Below, one piece after another: positions 14,463 to 22,531 of a DNA stretch of 32,471 bases. The translations under genes and the position numbers were made by a program. Position 1 is the first letter of the stretch, and each line of letters starts with the position of its first letter. Source of the DNA: an uncultured Pseudomonadota bacterium (lineage in GTDB: Bacteria; Myxococcota_A; UBA796; SXON01); contig CAITDR010000425.1 of NCBI GenBank assembly GCA_903891165.1, positions 1 through 32,471 of the forward strand. Reading direction: 5' to 3'. The notes under the pieces were generated by a model. That model worked only from the letters and a program-made list of their open reading frames with translations, was not told where the DNA came from and ran no database searches.

Positions 14463-15737
14463 TTAGCCGGGCAGGATCCGGATGCGTACCACCCCTTTTA
14501 CATTTCCGCAGGGGGAGCCCGCCGCCAGCAGCCGGAAGGGGCCGCCCTGCTTTTCCGGCAGGGGGCCACCGGAGAGGCTGTGCAGCAGAATGGCCTCTCC
14601 GGCCTCCTGTAAAGGAACGGCCTCGCTGGTCATCCCGTCCCCGGCGGCGATGATCACCCGTCCGCCCTCTCCGCCAAGGGCGAGCAGCCCCCGCAGCCGC
14701 AGTCCCGACCCTTCCCGTCCGGGCACAAGCGGGGCGACATCCTCAATTTGTCCGGGTAGACCCGCCAGTGCCTCTCGGCTGAAGGAGAGGCTGTTGCCAT
14801 CGGCGTCCACCAGGGCCAGGACCGGGCCCTCCGCCGCGTCCTCCCCCCGGATACAGCCCTCCAAAGCCCTGGAAAAAGCCTCGATGTCTGCCCCCTCCAA
14901 AAAAATCGCATCGGCGCGGCTGTCGCGTCGATAGGCGCTGGGCTGGATCTGGGTCTTTCCGCCTGCAAGATCGAGGCGGATGTGGCCCAGATCCGTTAGA
15001 AAAAGACCTTTAAATCGTTCGATCTGCGCGGTGCTCTCCACCAGCCGCCGGAGCCGGTCATAGGAAAAGACCTTGTCGGGAGGAAAGAAAAAAGATCGTC
15101 CTTCAAAGCCCCAGGTAGAGGGGTAGCGATCCTGCCGGGCGGCCTGGAGCCGTAGCCCCGCCCCTTCCGGCCACTCCCAGGCTTCCGCCCCGACCTCGCC
15201 GTGGGCCGACCACAGCAGCTTCAGCGGGGGCGGCCAGAGGGTGGAGACGCTACGTTCAAAGTGGGCAAGTGCGGTTGGGCTGGCGATGTCGCAGCGGCTG
15301 GCCACCAGGATGTCGGCGGCCTCCAGCTGCTCCTGAAGCAGCGGATTCGGAGCGGCCTGGAGGCGCTCCGGATCCACCAGTACCACCACCGGTCCCAGGG
15401 TGATCTGTGCTTTGATCGCGGAACGACGCAGCATGTCGCCGATGTCCTGCGGTCTTGCCAGTCCCGACGGCTCAATAAAAATACGATCCGGACGCAGCTC
15501 GGCGAGGATGGCGGTGATGGCGGGCACGAGTCCCTCGGGCGCCGTGCAGCACAGGCAGCCGCCGGGGATGTCCTGGATGCCGACGGCGGCACCCAAAAGC
15601 TGACGATCGATCTTGGCTTCCCCGAAGTCGTTCACCACCACCGCACAGCGCTCTTGGCGCCGCGCCAGCTCCTTTTGGAGCAGCGTCGTCTTGCCGGATC
15701 CGAGAAAACCACCGATGACATGGACAGGAACCGGCAT
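14463..15737 (-). CDS. CobW/COG0523 metallochaperone GTPase fused to a molybdopterin-domain-like C-terminus
   Basis: Residues 9-20 carry the P-loop GGFLGSGKTTLL, 59-64 the metal-binding GGCLCC, and about 89-94 EPSGLA, all hallmarks of COG0523 GTPases that deliver metals to enzymes. The base-specificity motif (usually NKxD) reads SRCD at 147-150. A CobW C-terminal domain spans about 225-300. Residues 306-424 (VDADG..LSFSREALAGLP, LRLRGLLALGG, GDGMTSEAVPL, GGPLPEKQGGPFRLL, NVKGVVRI) match the pattern of the sulfite-oxidase-type molybdopterin-binding domain, but lack the Mo-ligand Cys. The gene begins three bases after the molybdenum hydroxylase FAD subunit. Help in metal or cofactor insertion is inferred from context. 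Confidence 0.88.
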   Translation of the reverse strand: MPVPVHVIGGFLGSGKTTLLQKELARRQERCAVVVNDFGEAKIDRQLLGAAVGIQDIPGGCLCCTAPEGLVPAITAILAELRPDRIFIEPSGLARPQDIGDMLRRSAIKAQITLGPVVVLVDPERLQAAPNPLLQEQLEAADILVASRCDIASPTALAHFERSVSTLWPPPLKLLWSAHGEVGAEAWEWPEGAGLRLQAARQDRYPSTWGFEGRSFFFPPDKVFSYDRLRRLVESTAQIERFKGLFLTDLGHIRLDLAGGKTQIQPSAYRRDSRADAIFLEGADIEAFSRALEGCIRGEDAAEGPVLALVDADGNSLSFSREALAGLPGQIEDVAPLVPGREGSGLRLRGLLALGGEGGRVIIAAGDGMTSEAVPLQEAGEAILLHSLSGGPLPEKQGGPFRLLAAGSPCGNVKGVVRIRILPG

Positions 15738-15740
15738 TTT

Positions 15741-16661
15741 TTATCCTTCTTTCAGACTTTCTGCCGCACGACGTACTTCCACCCGCAGCACCTTCTTCCG
15801 CCAGGTTGGCGCCGGGGCATGGGTGCCCAGGGGCTGCACCGCCCGAAACGCGGCCTCCGCCAGATCTTCAGGGCTTTCTCCCCGCACTTCAATGGGGGCC
15901 GGGCCCACCGCACTCACCACGGCCCGGTAGCCACTCTGTGAGCGGCTTGCCGCTACCAACAATAGTCCGTAGTCGATGGCGGCGCGGGTGCGCAGCTTTC
16001 GGTGGACTGTGGGCGGGCCAGGCGGTGGCAGCAGCAGCCGCGTAAGAATTTCCCCAGGTTGTAGCAACATGGGGCGCAGGCCATCGCCGCTGTAGAGCGC
16101 GGAGATGGGCACCAGGCGGACCCCCAACGGTCCCACCAGCTCCACCTGTGCCCCCAGCAGCCAGAGTGTGGGCACGGTGTCCGCTGAATGGGCGGCGTAG
16201 CAGCCCTTCCCCTTGGGAGCCACATGGCAGACACTGCCGTCGCACTTCAGACAGCCGCCGATGGCGTCGCGCCAGCCGACGGGCTGGTTGTAGTAGAGAC
16301 AGCGGCTTTCTAAGAGAATATTTCCGCCAATGGTGGCGGTCCCCTGCAGGGTGGGGGTCGCGACGGTGCGGCAGGCTTCCTGGAGTCCTGGATACAGTGC
16401 CAACGCGGGCAGACCGGAGAGCTGCTGCAGGGTCAGCCCGGCACCGAGGGCCAGGCCTCCGTCGGGAAGCATCTCCCATTCCCGCAGCTCGGTCAGACGA
16501 CGGATGGACACCAGCAGAGAGGGTTCAAAGAGTCGATGTTTGAGAGAGGGGAGTAGATCGGTTCCGCCGGCGAGGATTCGCGCGCCGGGGGTACATAAGA
16601 GGCTGACCGCCTCCCGCAGGGTTGTGGGGGCGGCATAGTCGAACTTAGGAAAGGGGAGCAC
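15741..16661 (-). CDS. Molybdenum hydroxylase FAD subunit, 4-hydroxybenzoyl-CoA reductase beta type
   Basis: This 306-residue subunit carries FAD between the iron-sulfur and molybdenum subunits. FAD motifs are ILAGGTDLLPSLK (29-41) and TATIGGNILLESR (108-120). After the second comes an insertion with Cys at 121, 137, 145 and 154. The intervals of 16, 8 and 9 are those I recall for the extra [4Fe-4S] ligands Cys122/138/146/155 of Thauera 4-hydroxybenzoyl-CoA reductase, where the cluster lets low-potential electrons reach the Mo site. Xanthine dehydrogenases lack it. The start overlaps the end of the large subunit by 17 bp. No benzoate pathway genes are in view, so the substrate remains open. 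Confidence 0.9.
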   Translation of the reverse strand: MLPFPKFDYAAPTTLREAVSLLCTPGARILAGGTDLLPSLKHRLFEPSLLVSIRRLTELREWEMLPDGGLALGAGLTLQQLSGLPALALYPGLQEACRTVATPTLQGTATIGGNILLESRCLYYNQPVGWRDAIGGCLKCDGSVCHVAPKGKGCYAAHSADTVPTLWLLGAQVELVGPLGVRLVPISALYSGDGLRPMLLQPGEILTRLLLPPPGPPTVHRKLRTRAAIDYGLLLVAASRSQSGYRAVVSAVGPAPIEVRGESPEDLAEAAFRAVQPLGTHAPAPTWRKKVLRVEVRRAAESLKEG

Positions 16662-18957
16662 GGTGCCTCTCCAGCGCCTTCAGGATTTTTTCGGGCGTAA
16701 AGGGAGGATCTCTCAACCAGATACCGGTGGCATCCTGCAGGGCGGCGGCGATGGCTGGCACGGTGGAGAGCTGCGGCCCTTCGCCCGCCTCTTTGGCGCC
16801 AAAGGGGCCACCCTCTTCATGACTCTCCACGATGATGCTGTGGATTTCCGGAGTCTCGTGAAGGGTGGGGATCTTGTACTCCAGGATCGAAGGTGCCCGC
16901 AGGATGCCCCCTTTCCGGTAGGCCTGCTCCTCGTAGAGGGCCTCGCCCACCCCCATGTAGACACAGCCTTCAAGCTGCCCTTCCACGATGGTCCGGTTCA
17001 GGGCGCGCCCGCAGTCGTGCGCCACCCAGATGCGCTCCACCCGTATGATCCCGGTTTCTTCGTCCACTTCTACCTCGGCCACCTGCGCGGTGAAGGAGTA
17101 GGCGGGCGACGGCCCCACCGACTGCCGGCGGAAGCGGTTGCCGATCTTCGGCGGGGTGTAGCCCCCGGCCTCCACCAGCGGCCCGGCCTCCTCCGCCAAC
17201 CACACGGCATCCACAAACGAGATTTTTTGGGTGGGCTCGGACTTCACAAAAATAAAGCCCTCCGCGGCCTGAAGTGCGGCATCCTCCACCTTCAGCTTCT
17301 TGGCGGCGGCGGCAAAAAGTCGGGCGCGCACCTTGTCGGCTGCCTCCACACATGCATTGCCCGCCATAAAGGTCACCCGTGAGGAGTAGCTGCCCAGATC
17401 CACCGGGGTCAGGCTGGTGTCTCCCTCCACCACCCGTACTTGCTCCGGCCGTAGACCCAGGCGCTCGGCACAGAGGGTGGCCAGCATGTGGATGCTGCCC
17501 TGGCCGATGTCTGCAGTCCCCGAAAAGAGGCAAACATCCCCAGAACGATCCACCTTGATCATCACACCGGAGTGAAACAATTCGTTCTGATAGGTGGGGT
17601 GTAAGGCGCCGCACATATAGGCGGAGGCCGCTATGCCGATACCGCGCCCTGGTCCGAGCTTTCCCTTCTTCTCCGCGTAGCCACTGGATTTTACCACGGC
17701 ACGGATACACTCCTCCATGCCCACCGAGCCCACCTTCAGGCCGTTGCAGGTCTCTGTATCCGGGGCTACAATATTACGAAGACGCAGCTCATCCGCCGGG
17801 ATTTTTAAGAGCTGCGCGGCCTTTTCCAGGTGCAGCTCCAAGGCGAAGCGGGGCTGGATCGCGCCGTGTCCTCGTTTGGGACCACAGGGGGGCTTGTTGG
17901 TGTAGAGGCGCTGGGACTCAAAACGATAGTTCTGTAAGCGGTAGGGCAGGGTCATAAAGACCCCCAGGTAGTAGGAGGTCACCACCCCATAGCTGGAGTA
18001 GGCGCCCCCATCGGCCTGGGCCTTAAAATCAATGGCGGTGATACTGCCATCGTTGCGAAAACCCATCTTCAGCCACATCCGCACGGGATGGCGGCCGCGG
18101 TGGGCGTAGAAGACCTCCTCCCGGTCCAGGATGATTTTTACGGGACGCCCTAATTTCTTCGCAAGGTAGGAGGCGCAGAGTTCGGTGCAGAAGGGGTCAC
18201 ATTTGCCACCGTAGCCCGCACCCACGGCCGGTTTGATCAGTCGAACCTGTGCAGCTTCCAGGCCCAGAACCCGCGCGATGTCGCGGTGGACATAGTGGGG
18301 GTTCTGGGTGGAGGTCCACAACTTCAGCCGCCCGTCGGCCTCCCAGACCGCAAGTGCACCATGGCTCTCCAGCGGCACATGGGTGGAGCCGGGGTAGTCG
18401 TAGCTTTCCTCTACAATCAGATCGGCCTCGGCAAAGCCTTTTTCCACGTCGCCGTAGTCCTGCGACACCCGACGCAGGACGTTGCTGGGTTTCCGGGAGT
18501 CGTGGTGGATGGCGGGTCGCGCCGGGTCCAGGGCCTCGTCGATGCTCAAAATCGTCGGCAACGGCTCGTACTCGACACGCACCAGGCGGCAGGCACGAAG
18601 GGCAGTTTCTTCGTCCTCTGCCGCGATACACACCACCGGCTCGCCCACATAGCGCACCTTCCCGATGGCCAGGGCGGTCTCGTCCTGGCACACAGGGATG
18701 GCCCCATATTTTCTGGGGATTTCCTCCCCAACCATCGACCCTACCACACCCGGTAGGGCCAGCGCGGCACTCAGGTCGATGCTGCGGATCCAGGCATGGG
18801 GAAAGGGGCTGCGCAGGAATTTGGCGTGGACCATACGCGGAAGCCGAAGATCATCGACAAAAAGAGCCTGACCGGTGATCCGTGCCATCCCGTCGATCTT
18901 GGGGCCAGAGTGGCCGACCACCACCGCCTCCTCCCCCGCATGCCAGCGCCCACTCAT
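16645..18957 (-). CDS. Molybdenum hydroxylase large (molybdopterin) subunit
   Basis: From ATG 18957 the protein has 770 residues, the normal size for an xanthine oxidase-family catalytic subunit. It shows the Mo-cofactor loops GAGYGGK (246-252) and KRGHGAIQ (361-368), the dioxo region GTADIGQGS, and GAKEAGEG (720-727) with the expected catalytic Glu. The RGHG loop resembles 4-hydroxybenzoyl-CoA reductase more than xanthine dehydrogenase, in line with the FAD subunit. The ATG overlaps the stop of the 2Fe-2S subunit as ATGA. An upstream in-frame extension to 19122 lies inside that subunit's gene and is not credible. The enzyme probably acts in the cytoplasm, as no signal peptide is present. Confidence 0.93.
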   Translation of the reverse strand: MSGRWHAGEEAVVVGHSGPKIDGMARITGQALFVDDLRLPRMVHAKFLRSPFPHAWIRSIDLSAALALPGVVGSMVGEEIPRKYGAIPVCQDETALAIGKVRYVGEPVVCIAAEDEETALRACRLVRVEYEPLPTILSIDEALDPARPAIHHDSRKPSNVLRRVSQDYGDVEKGFAEADLIVEESYDYPGSTHVPLESHGALAVWEADGRLKLWTSTQNPHYVHRDIARVLGLEAAQVRLIKPAVGAGYGGKCDPFCTELCASYLAKKLGRPVKIILDREEVFYAHRGRHPVRMWLKMGFRNDGSITAIDFKAQADGGAYSSYGVVTSYYLGVFMTLPYRLQNYRFESQRLYTNKPPCGPKRGHGAIQPRFALELHLEKAAQLLKIPADELRLRNIVAPDTETCNGLKVGSVGMEECIRAVVKSSGYAEKKGKLGPGRGIGIAASAYMCGALHPTYQNELFHSGVMIKVDRSGDVCLFSGTADIGQGSIHMLATLCAERLGLRPEQVRVVEGDTSLTPVDLGSYSSRVTFMAGNACVEAADKVRARLFAAAAKKLKVEDAALQAAEGFIFVKSEPTQKISFVDAVWLAEEAGPLVEAGGYTPPKIGNRFRRQSVGPSPAYSFTAQVAEVEVDEETGIIRVERIWVAHDCGRALNRTIVEGQLEGCVYMGVGEALYEEQAYRKGGILRAPSILEYKIPTLHETPEIHSIIVESHEEGGPFGAKEAGEGPQLSTVPAIAAALQDATGIWLRDPPFTPEKILKALERHRAPLS

Positions 18958-19424
18958 GCGGCACCCACAGCGGCGCGTGCCGCCGCCAGAATCTTCGTAT
19001 AGCCGGTACAACGGCAGATATTGGAGCCCAGCACCTCGCGAATTCGGCTCTCGGAGGGCTGCGGATCGTCGCGCAAGAGCGCCACCAGCACCAGGACGAT
19101 GCCGGGTGTACAATAGCCACACTGCGAGGCCACCTGCTGATCGAAGTGCTTTTGGACGGGATGGGGGCCTTCCGGGCCGCCAATCCCCTCAATCGTCGTG
19201 ATCGATGCCCCCTCCATCTCCACGGCCAGGGTGATGCAGGCCAGGCGTGGCTGCCCCTCCACCAACACCGTGCAGGCGCCACAGTCGCCGACATCGCAGC
19301 CGTGTTTGGAGCCGGTCAGCCCCAGATCCTCGCGAAGAAAGTCCAGAAGAGAGCGCTCGGCAGGCACCAGGCGTCGGAAGGGCTGGCCGTTGACCCGCAG
19401 GCTGAGGATGGACTCGGAGGACAT
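18954..19424 (-). CDS. Molybdenum hydroxylase 2Fe-2S subunit
   Basis: The 156-residue protein has both [2Fe-2S] sites of the family. The plant-type ferredoxin site has Cys 43, 48, 51 and 63 (GCDVGDCGAC...AC). The second site has Cys 102, 105, 137 and 139 (QCGYC...CRC). It passes electrons between the Mo centre and the FAD subunit or an acceptor. It opens the three-gene set 2Fe-2S, large, FAD, the order known for hydroxybenzoyl-CoA reductase-like and CO dehydrogenase-like enzymes in many bacteria. Coupling to the large subunit is by an ATGA overlap. Confidence 0.95.
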   Translation of the reverse strand: MSSESILSLRVNGQPFRRLVPAERSLLDFLREDLGLTGSKHGCDVGDCGACTVLVEGQPRLACITLAVEMEGASITTIEGIGGPEGPHPVQKHFDQQVASQCGYCTPGIVLVLVALLRDDPQPSESRIREVLGSNICRCTGYTKILAAARAAVGAA

Positions 19425-19454
19425 GCCGACCTCTATCCGGTTTTGGGAGGGTCT

Positions 19455-19763
19455 TCAGCGTAGTCCGTCGCGCAGGCGTGCCCGAAGTTCCAGGGCGGTA
19501 AGCGGGCTGCCATCCAGAAAAATGCGGGCTTCGCCGCCTGGTGGAAGATCCACCAGCTCCACTTCTATGCCCAGGCGTTGGCATGCCAGCAGCACCACCT
19601 GGGCATCTCCCGACCATCCGTCGCGTTCGATGCGGATTCGTGCGCCGGGTGTGGAGCGGATCTCGGTGTGTTTCGTCGTCTTGTGAGAAGACACGGCGAC
19701 CGGACGCGGATCCGCGGACTCCCCCAGGCCAATGGCCTGCTCCAGCAATTTCCCGAGCTTCAT
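19455..19763 (-). CDS. Small hypothetical protein, possibly glutaredoxin-fold without active Cys
   Basis: The 102-residue protein is preceded by AAGGAG. It is not confidently assigned. The C-terminal half (VVLLACQRLGIEVELVDLPP...RIFLDGSPLTALELRARL) follows the strand-helix-strand rhythm of glutaredoxins, with the 'F-x-DG-x-x-L-x-x-x-EL' ending. The only Cys (ACQ) is inside the helix and no CxxC exists. It lies 30 bp before the 2Fe-2S subunit and 34 bp after the PP2C gene, so it is probably cotranscribed with the molybdenum enzyme and may serve it. Confidence 0.65.
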   Translation of the reverse strand: MKLGKLLEQAIGLGESADPRPVAVSSHKTTKHTEIRSTPGARIRIERDGWSGDAQVVLLACQRLGIEVELVDLPPGGEARIFLDGSPLTALELRARLRDGLR

Positions 19764-19797
19764 CCGTTGCTCCTTTCTCTTGGCAGGTCAAGAGTTT

Positions 19798-20562
19798 TCA
19801 ACGTCGGAAGTCAGTCTTCCCGGAGTAGGTGGTCTCTCCCTCGGCGTCCTCCTCCAAGGCCAGGACATCCACCACCAACGCGGTGGCATCGTCGTCCCCC
19901 TCAGCAGCGTCCACCGCCTGAATAATGGCGTTCGCGGCCCGCTGTGGTGAGCCACCCATGGCCCACCAGCTATCCAAGAGCTCATCCGGATCTAACACCG
20001 CCGTCACCCCATCGGTGACCAACAAAAAGAGATCACCGACCAGCATCGGCTCCTGCCACAGCTGGAGGACATCCGAAATTTTCGGCCCCATCCCTACATA
20101 AGCACCCAGCGCACGTCCACCGCGATGCGATTTTGTAATGCGGGTAACTTGCCCATGGCGCACCCTGTAGACCTGCGAGTCGCCCACATGGAGCACCGTG
20201 GCCTTCCCATGGGCCAGCCAGAGCATGGAGCAGGTACAGGCAGAAAGTCCACGTCCTTCCGCCCGAAGTTCCCAATCGACCTCGGAGATTATCTGTTGGA
20301 GGCTGCCTACTTCAGGCTCAAAATCTTTATCGAAAAAACTGTCCAGCTTGGAGCAGGTCAAGAGGGCGGCCTCACGCCCGCGGGGCACCGAGCTGACCCC
20401 GTCGGCCACCGCGTAGAGGCAACCCCGGTGAGCAGCCGCCACCGCCGGGTGCGAACCATCGAGGATCCGATGTTGATCCTCGTTTTCCCGGTGGTGGATG
20501 CCCTTCCGACTGAAGGCGGCGCCGCTGCTGTAGGGGAGGGTCGGACGACCGGCCGTCAGCAT
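19798..20562 (-). CDS. PP2C-type Ser/Thr protein phosphatase
   Basis: Starting at ATG 20562 the protein has 254 residues. PPM-family motifs are all present: RKGIHHRENEDQ, YAVADGVSS (metal-binding Asp-Gly), LHVGDSQVYRV, LLVTDGVTAVLD and GDDDATALVV. It should remove phosphate from Ser/Thr in a Mn/Mg-dependent manner, acting in the cytoplasm. The start codon overlaps the stop of the MYXO-CTERM gene as TGATG, implying coupling. No partner kinase is in the window. An in-frame extension to 20619 would run into the upstream gene. Confidence 0.93.
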   Translation of the reverse strand: MLTAGRPTLPYSSGAAFSRKGIHHRENEDQHRILDGSHPAVAAAHRGCLYAVADGVSSVPRGREAALLTCSKLDSFFDKDFEPEVGSLQQIISEVDWELRAEGRGLSACTCSMLWLAHGKATVLHVGDSQVYRVRHGQVTRITKSHRGGRALGAYVGMGPKISDVLQLWQEPMLVGDLFLLVTDGVTAVLDPDELLDSWWAMGGSPQRAANAIIQAVDAAEGDDDATALVVDVLALEEDAEGETTYSGKTDFRR

Positions 20563-21848
20563 CAATGACTGCGCCGACGCAGGAAGAGCCCGCCCAGAAG
20601 CAGGAGAAGTGGCGACCAAGCCATGCTCTGGTTGCTGGAGCAGCCGCAGGTGGTGACCTCGGCGGTGACCTTGCCGGTATCCCCGTTGCCACCGGGATCC
20701 ACTTCGTCGGGCACGCCGTTCCCATAGAGCGGGATGGTCAGCTCGGGCAGGTTGGGGTCGTTGGAGTACAACACGAGGTTGGCGCTCTGCGATCCCTCGC
20801 TGGTCGGTGAAAAGGTGATGGAGAGTCCATCGGTGGTGCCGGCCAGCGCGTTGAAGTCTTCGGGGAAGACACTGAATTCTCCCTCCCCGATGATCACGGC
20901 ATTGCCGTACAGACCCAGGTTCCCCTCGTTGGTGATGGCAAAGTTGATGACCGCCTGGCTGCCCGGCTCCACGTCGCCGAAGTCACCCTCGGAGAGACCG
21001 GGGTTGAGCCAAGGGAGGGGAAAGGTCAGCAACTGAGAAGGAAAATCCTGCTCAAAAGTATCGACCGCCAGATCGAGGGGGAAGTCGAACTGGGCGACGG
21101 TGATGCAGCCGAGGATCACGGCGCAGGCCTGGATCTCGGGGGTGAAGACCAGGGAGAAGGTGGAATCCCATGCACCCCGGAAGGTGGAGGCCACGTCGTA
21201 GTCCGCCACCTGCTCTGGCGCGAGGTCCATGGCCTGCCCCTCGTGGGAGGCGTAGCCCTCGTTGTTGGTCCAGCTCACCCCTTCAAAGCCCACGGTGAAG
21301 GTGGGGGTCATGTCGGCCTGGAATTTCAGGCTTAAACCTGTAATAATTTCCCAGTCGTAGTAGATGAGCTGAGCCGAGTCGGTGGTGTCTACGATCTCCA
21401 CCCGGTCGGTGGTTGCGCCATCCATGACAAAGGGGTCGAAAAATTTCGTACCATCAAAGCGGATGTCGCGACGGTCAATCTCGAAGCTACCTTCGTAGCC
21501 GTAGTCGGACAGGTCGATGACGATCTCGGTGACGGCCGCTAGCGATCCGTTCAGAAGCAGCACCCCGGTGCCGGGATCCCCGGTAAAAGCGAGGGTCAGT
21601 GCCTCGGGCCAGGTCAGGTTTCCAATACCTTCCATGGTGATATTTGCGCCACCATTCGCCTCGATGCGGAACTGCACGCCCACCGGAGATCCCGAAGGGA
21701 TGATCCCGGTGGAGAACTCCGTATTGGTAAACAGCTCGGCCCGATCCTGTAGCGTGACGTCTACCGGATCGGACTCAAAGGCCAGGGCGAGGGAGAGCAG
21801 GGAGAGCATCATGTCCCGAAGGATACAGCATGTTTCGGGAAAGATCAT
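20562..21848 (-). CDS. Secreted protein with Hydin-like domain and MYXO-CTERM-like anchor
   Basis: The 428-residue exported protein has a signal peptide (MMLSLLSLALA) beginning at residue 13 of the longest form; ATG 21812 is an alternative start. The middle is beta-rich. Residues about 290-375 (GDFGDVEPGSQAVINFAITNEGN..., ITFSPTSEG.., NDPNLPELTIPLYGNG) match the 'choice-of-anchor D' / ASPM-SPD2-Hydin Ig-like domain. The C-terminus has a Gly/Asp spacer, TTCGCSS, a hydrophobic helix and RRR, the layout of MYXO-CTERM sorting tails. It is therefore probably processed and held on the cell surface. No strong ribosome binding site precedes either start. A palindromic operator-like site lies 30 bp upstream. 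Confidence 0.86.
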   Translation of the reverse strand: MIFPETCCILRDMMLSLLSLALAFESDPVDVTLQDRAELFTNTEFSTGIIPSGSPVGVQFRIEANGGANITMEGIGNLTWPEALTLAFTGDPGTGVLLLNGSLAAVTEIVIDLSDYGYEGSFEIDRRDIRFDGTKFFDPFVMDGATTDRVEIVDTTDSAQLIYYDWEIITGLSLKFQADMTPTFTVGFEGVSWTNNEGYASHEGQAMDLAPEQVADYDVASTFRGAWDSTFSLVFTPEIQACAVILGCITVAQFDFPLDLAVDTFEQDFPSQLLTFPLPWLNPGLSEGDFGDVEPGSQAVINFAITNEGNLGLYGNAVIIGEGEFSVFPEDFNALAGTTDGLSITFSPTSEGSQSANLVLYSNDPNLPELTIPLYGNGVPDEVDPGGNGDTGKVTAEVTTCGCSSNQSMAWSPLLLLLGGLFLRRRSH

Positions 21849-21876
21849 CTCTCAGGGGGCTATAGGGCGAAATTTG

Positions 21877-21896
21877 CTGAATGAGGGCTCATTCAG
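21877..21896. promoter_or_regulatory. Palindrome CTGAATGA-N4-TCATTCAG, copy 2
   Basis: This is a perfect 8-base inverted repeat with centre GGGC. It lies 12 bp past the rutE-like stop and 28 bp before the start of the MYXO-CTERM gene. Its arms are identical to copy 1 at 2294-2315, while the 4-base centres differ, which is the pattern expected of a protein-binding operator. A hairpin terminator for the nitroreductase gene is the alternative, though no T-run follows. Confidence 0.5.
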
Positions 21897-21909
21897 TGCC
21901 TGGACCCGC

Positions 21910-22503
21910 TCAGGCCACTTTACAAAACTCCGCAAACTCCGGACGAGGAAGCCTCGGAAAGAGCTTGGTGGGATCGCCGTAGCCGATGTTCATCAGGAAG
22001 TTGGAGCGGATCGTGCTGTCGGGGAAGAAAGCTGCGTCCACAGCGGCGTTGTTGAAGCCGGACATGGGGCCGCAGTCCAGACCCACCGCACGCAGGGCCA
22101 AGAGCAGGTAGGCGGCCTGGAGCGTGCCGTTGCGGAAGGCGGTGATCTGGGCCAGCTCTGCATTGCCCGCAAACCAGGAGCGCGCATCGGCGTGGGGGAA
22201 GAGGCGGGGAAGTTCCTCAAAAAAAGCCAGGTCATGGGCCAGGATGGCGGTGACCGGCGCGCTCATGGTCTTCTCCAGGTTGCCCGGTGCAAGGGCCGGG
22301 CGCAGCCGCTCCTTGGCTTCCGCGGACTTCACAAAAACCACCCGGAGGGGCTGGCAGTCGGCGCTGGTGGGGGCCATCTTGGCCAGATCCCAGGCACGAT
22401 GCAGCAGGCTCTCGTCCACGGGACGGTCCTGCCAGCCATTGTGGCTACGGGCATTGACAAAAAGAAGATCGAGCAGGTCTTGATCGGACATCGGGTTTTC
22501 CAT
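21910..22503 (-). CDS. rutE: RutE-like nitroreductase / malonic semialdehyde reductase
   Basis: The 197-residue FMN-dependent reductase matches RutE almost along its full length: [71 protein letters not shown] and [13 protein letters not shown]. RutE reduces malonic semialdehyde to 3-hydroxypropionate in pyrimidine breakdown. None of the other rut genes is nearby, so the physiological substrate may differ. Starts at ATG 22503 or ATG 22491 are both possible. It follows the ATP-grasp gene by 28 bp. Confidence 0.88.
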   Translation of the reverse strand: MENPMSDQDLLDLLFVNARSHNGWQDRPVDESLLHRAWDLAKMAPTSADCQPLRVVFVKSAEAKERLRPALAPGNLEKTMSAPVTAILAHDLAFFEELPRLFPHADARSWFAGNAELAQITAFRNGTLQAAYLLLALRAVGLDCGPMSGFNNAAVDAAFFPDSTIRSNFLMNIGYGDPTKLFPRLPRPEFAEFCKVA

Positions 22504-22531
22504 TGGGTTGTTTTAGGGGTCAGTCAAAAAA

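Noticed and set aside
18957-19122. A 55-residue N-terminal extension of the molybdenum large subunit
   Set aside because: It overlaps the conserved C-terminal Cys region of the 2Fe-2S subunit in another frame. The ATGA overlap at 18957 gives the normal family N-terminus.
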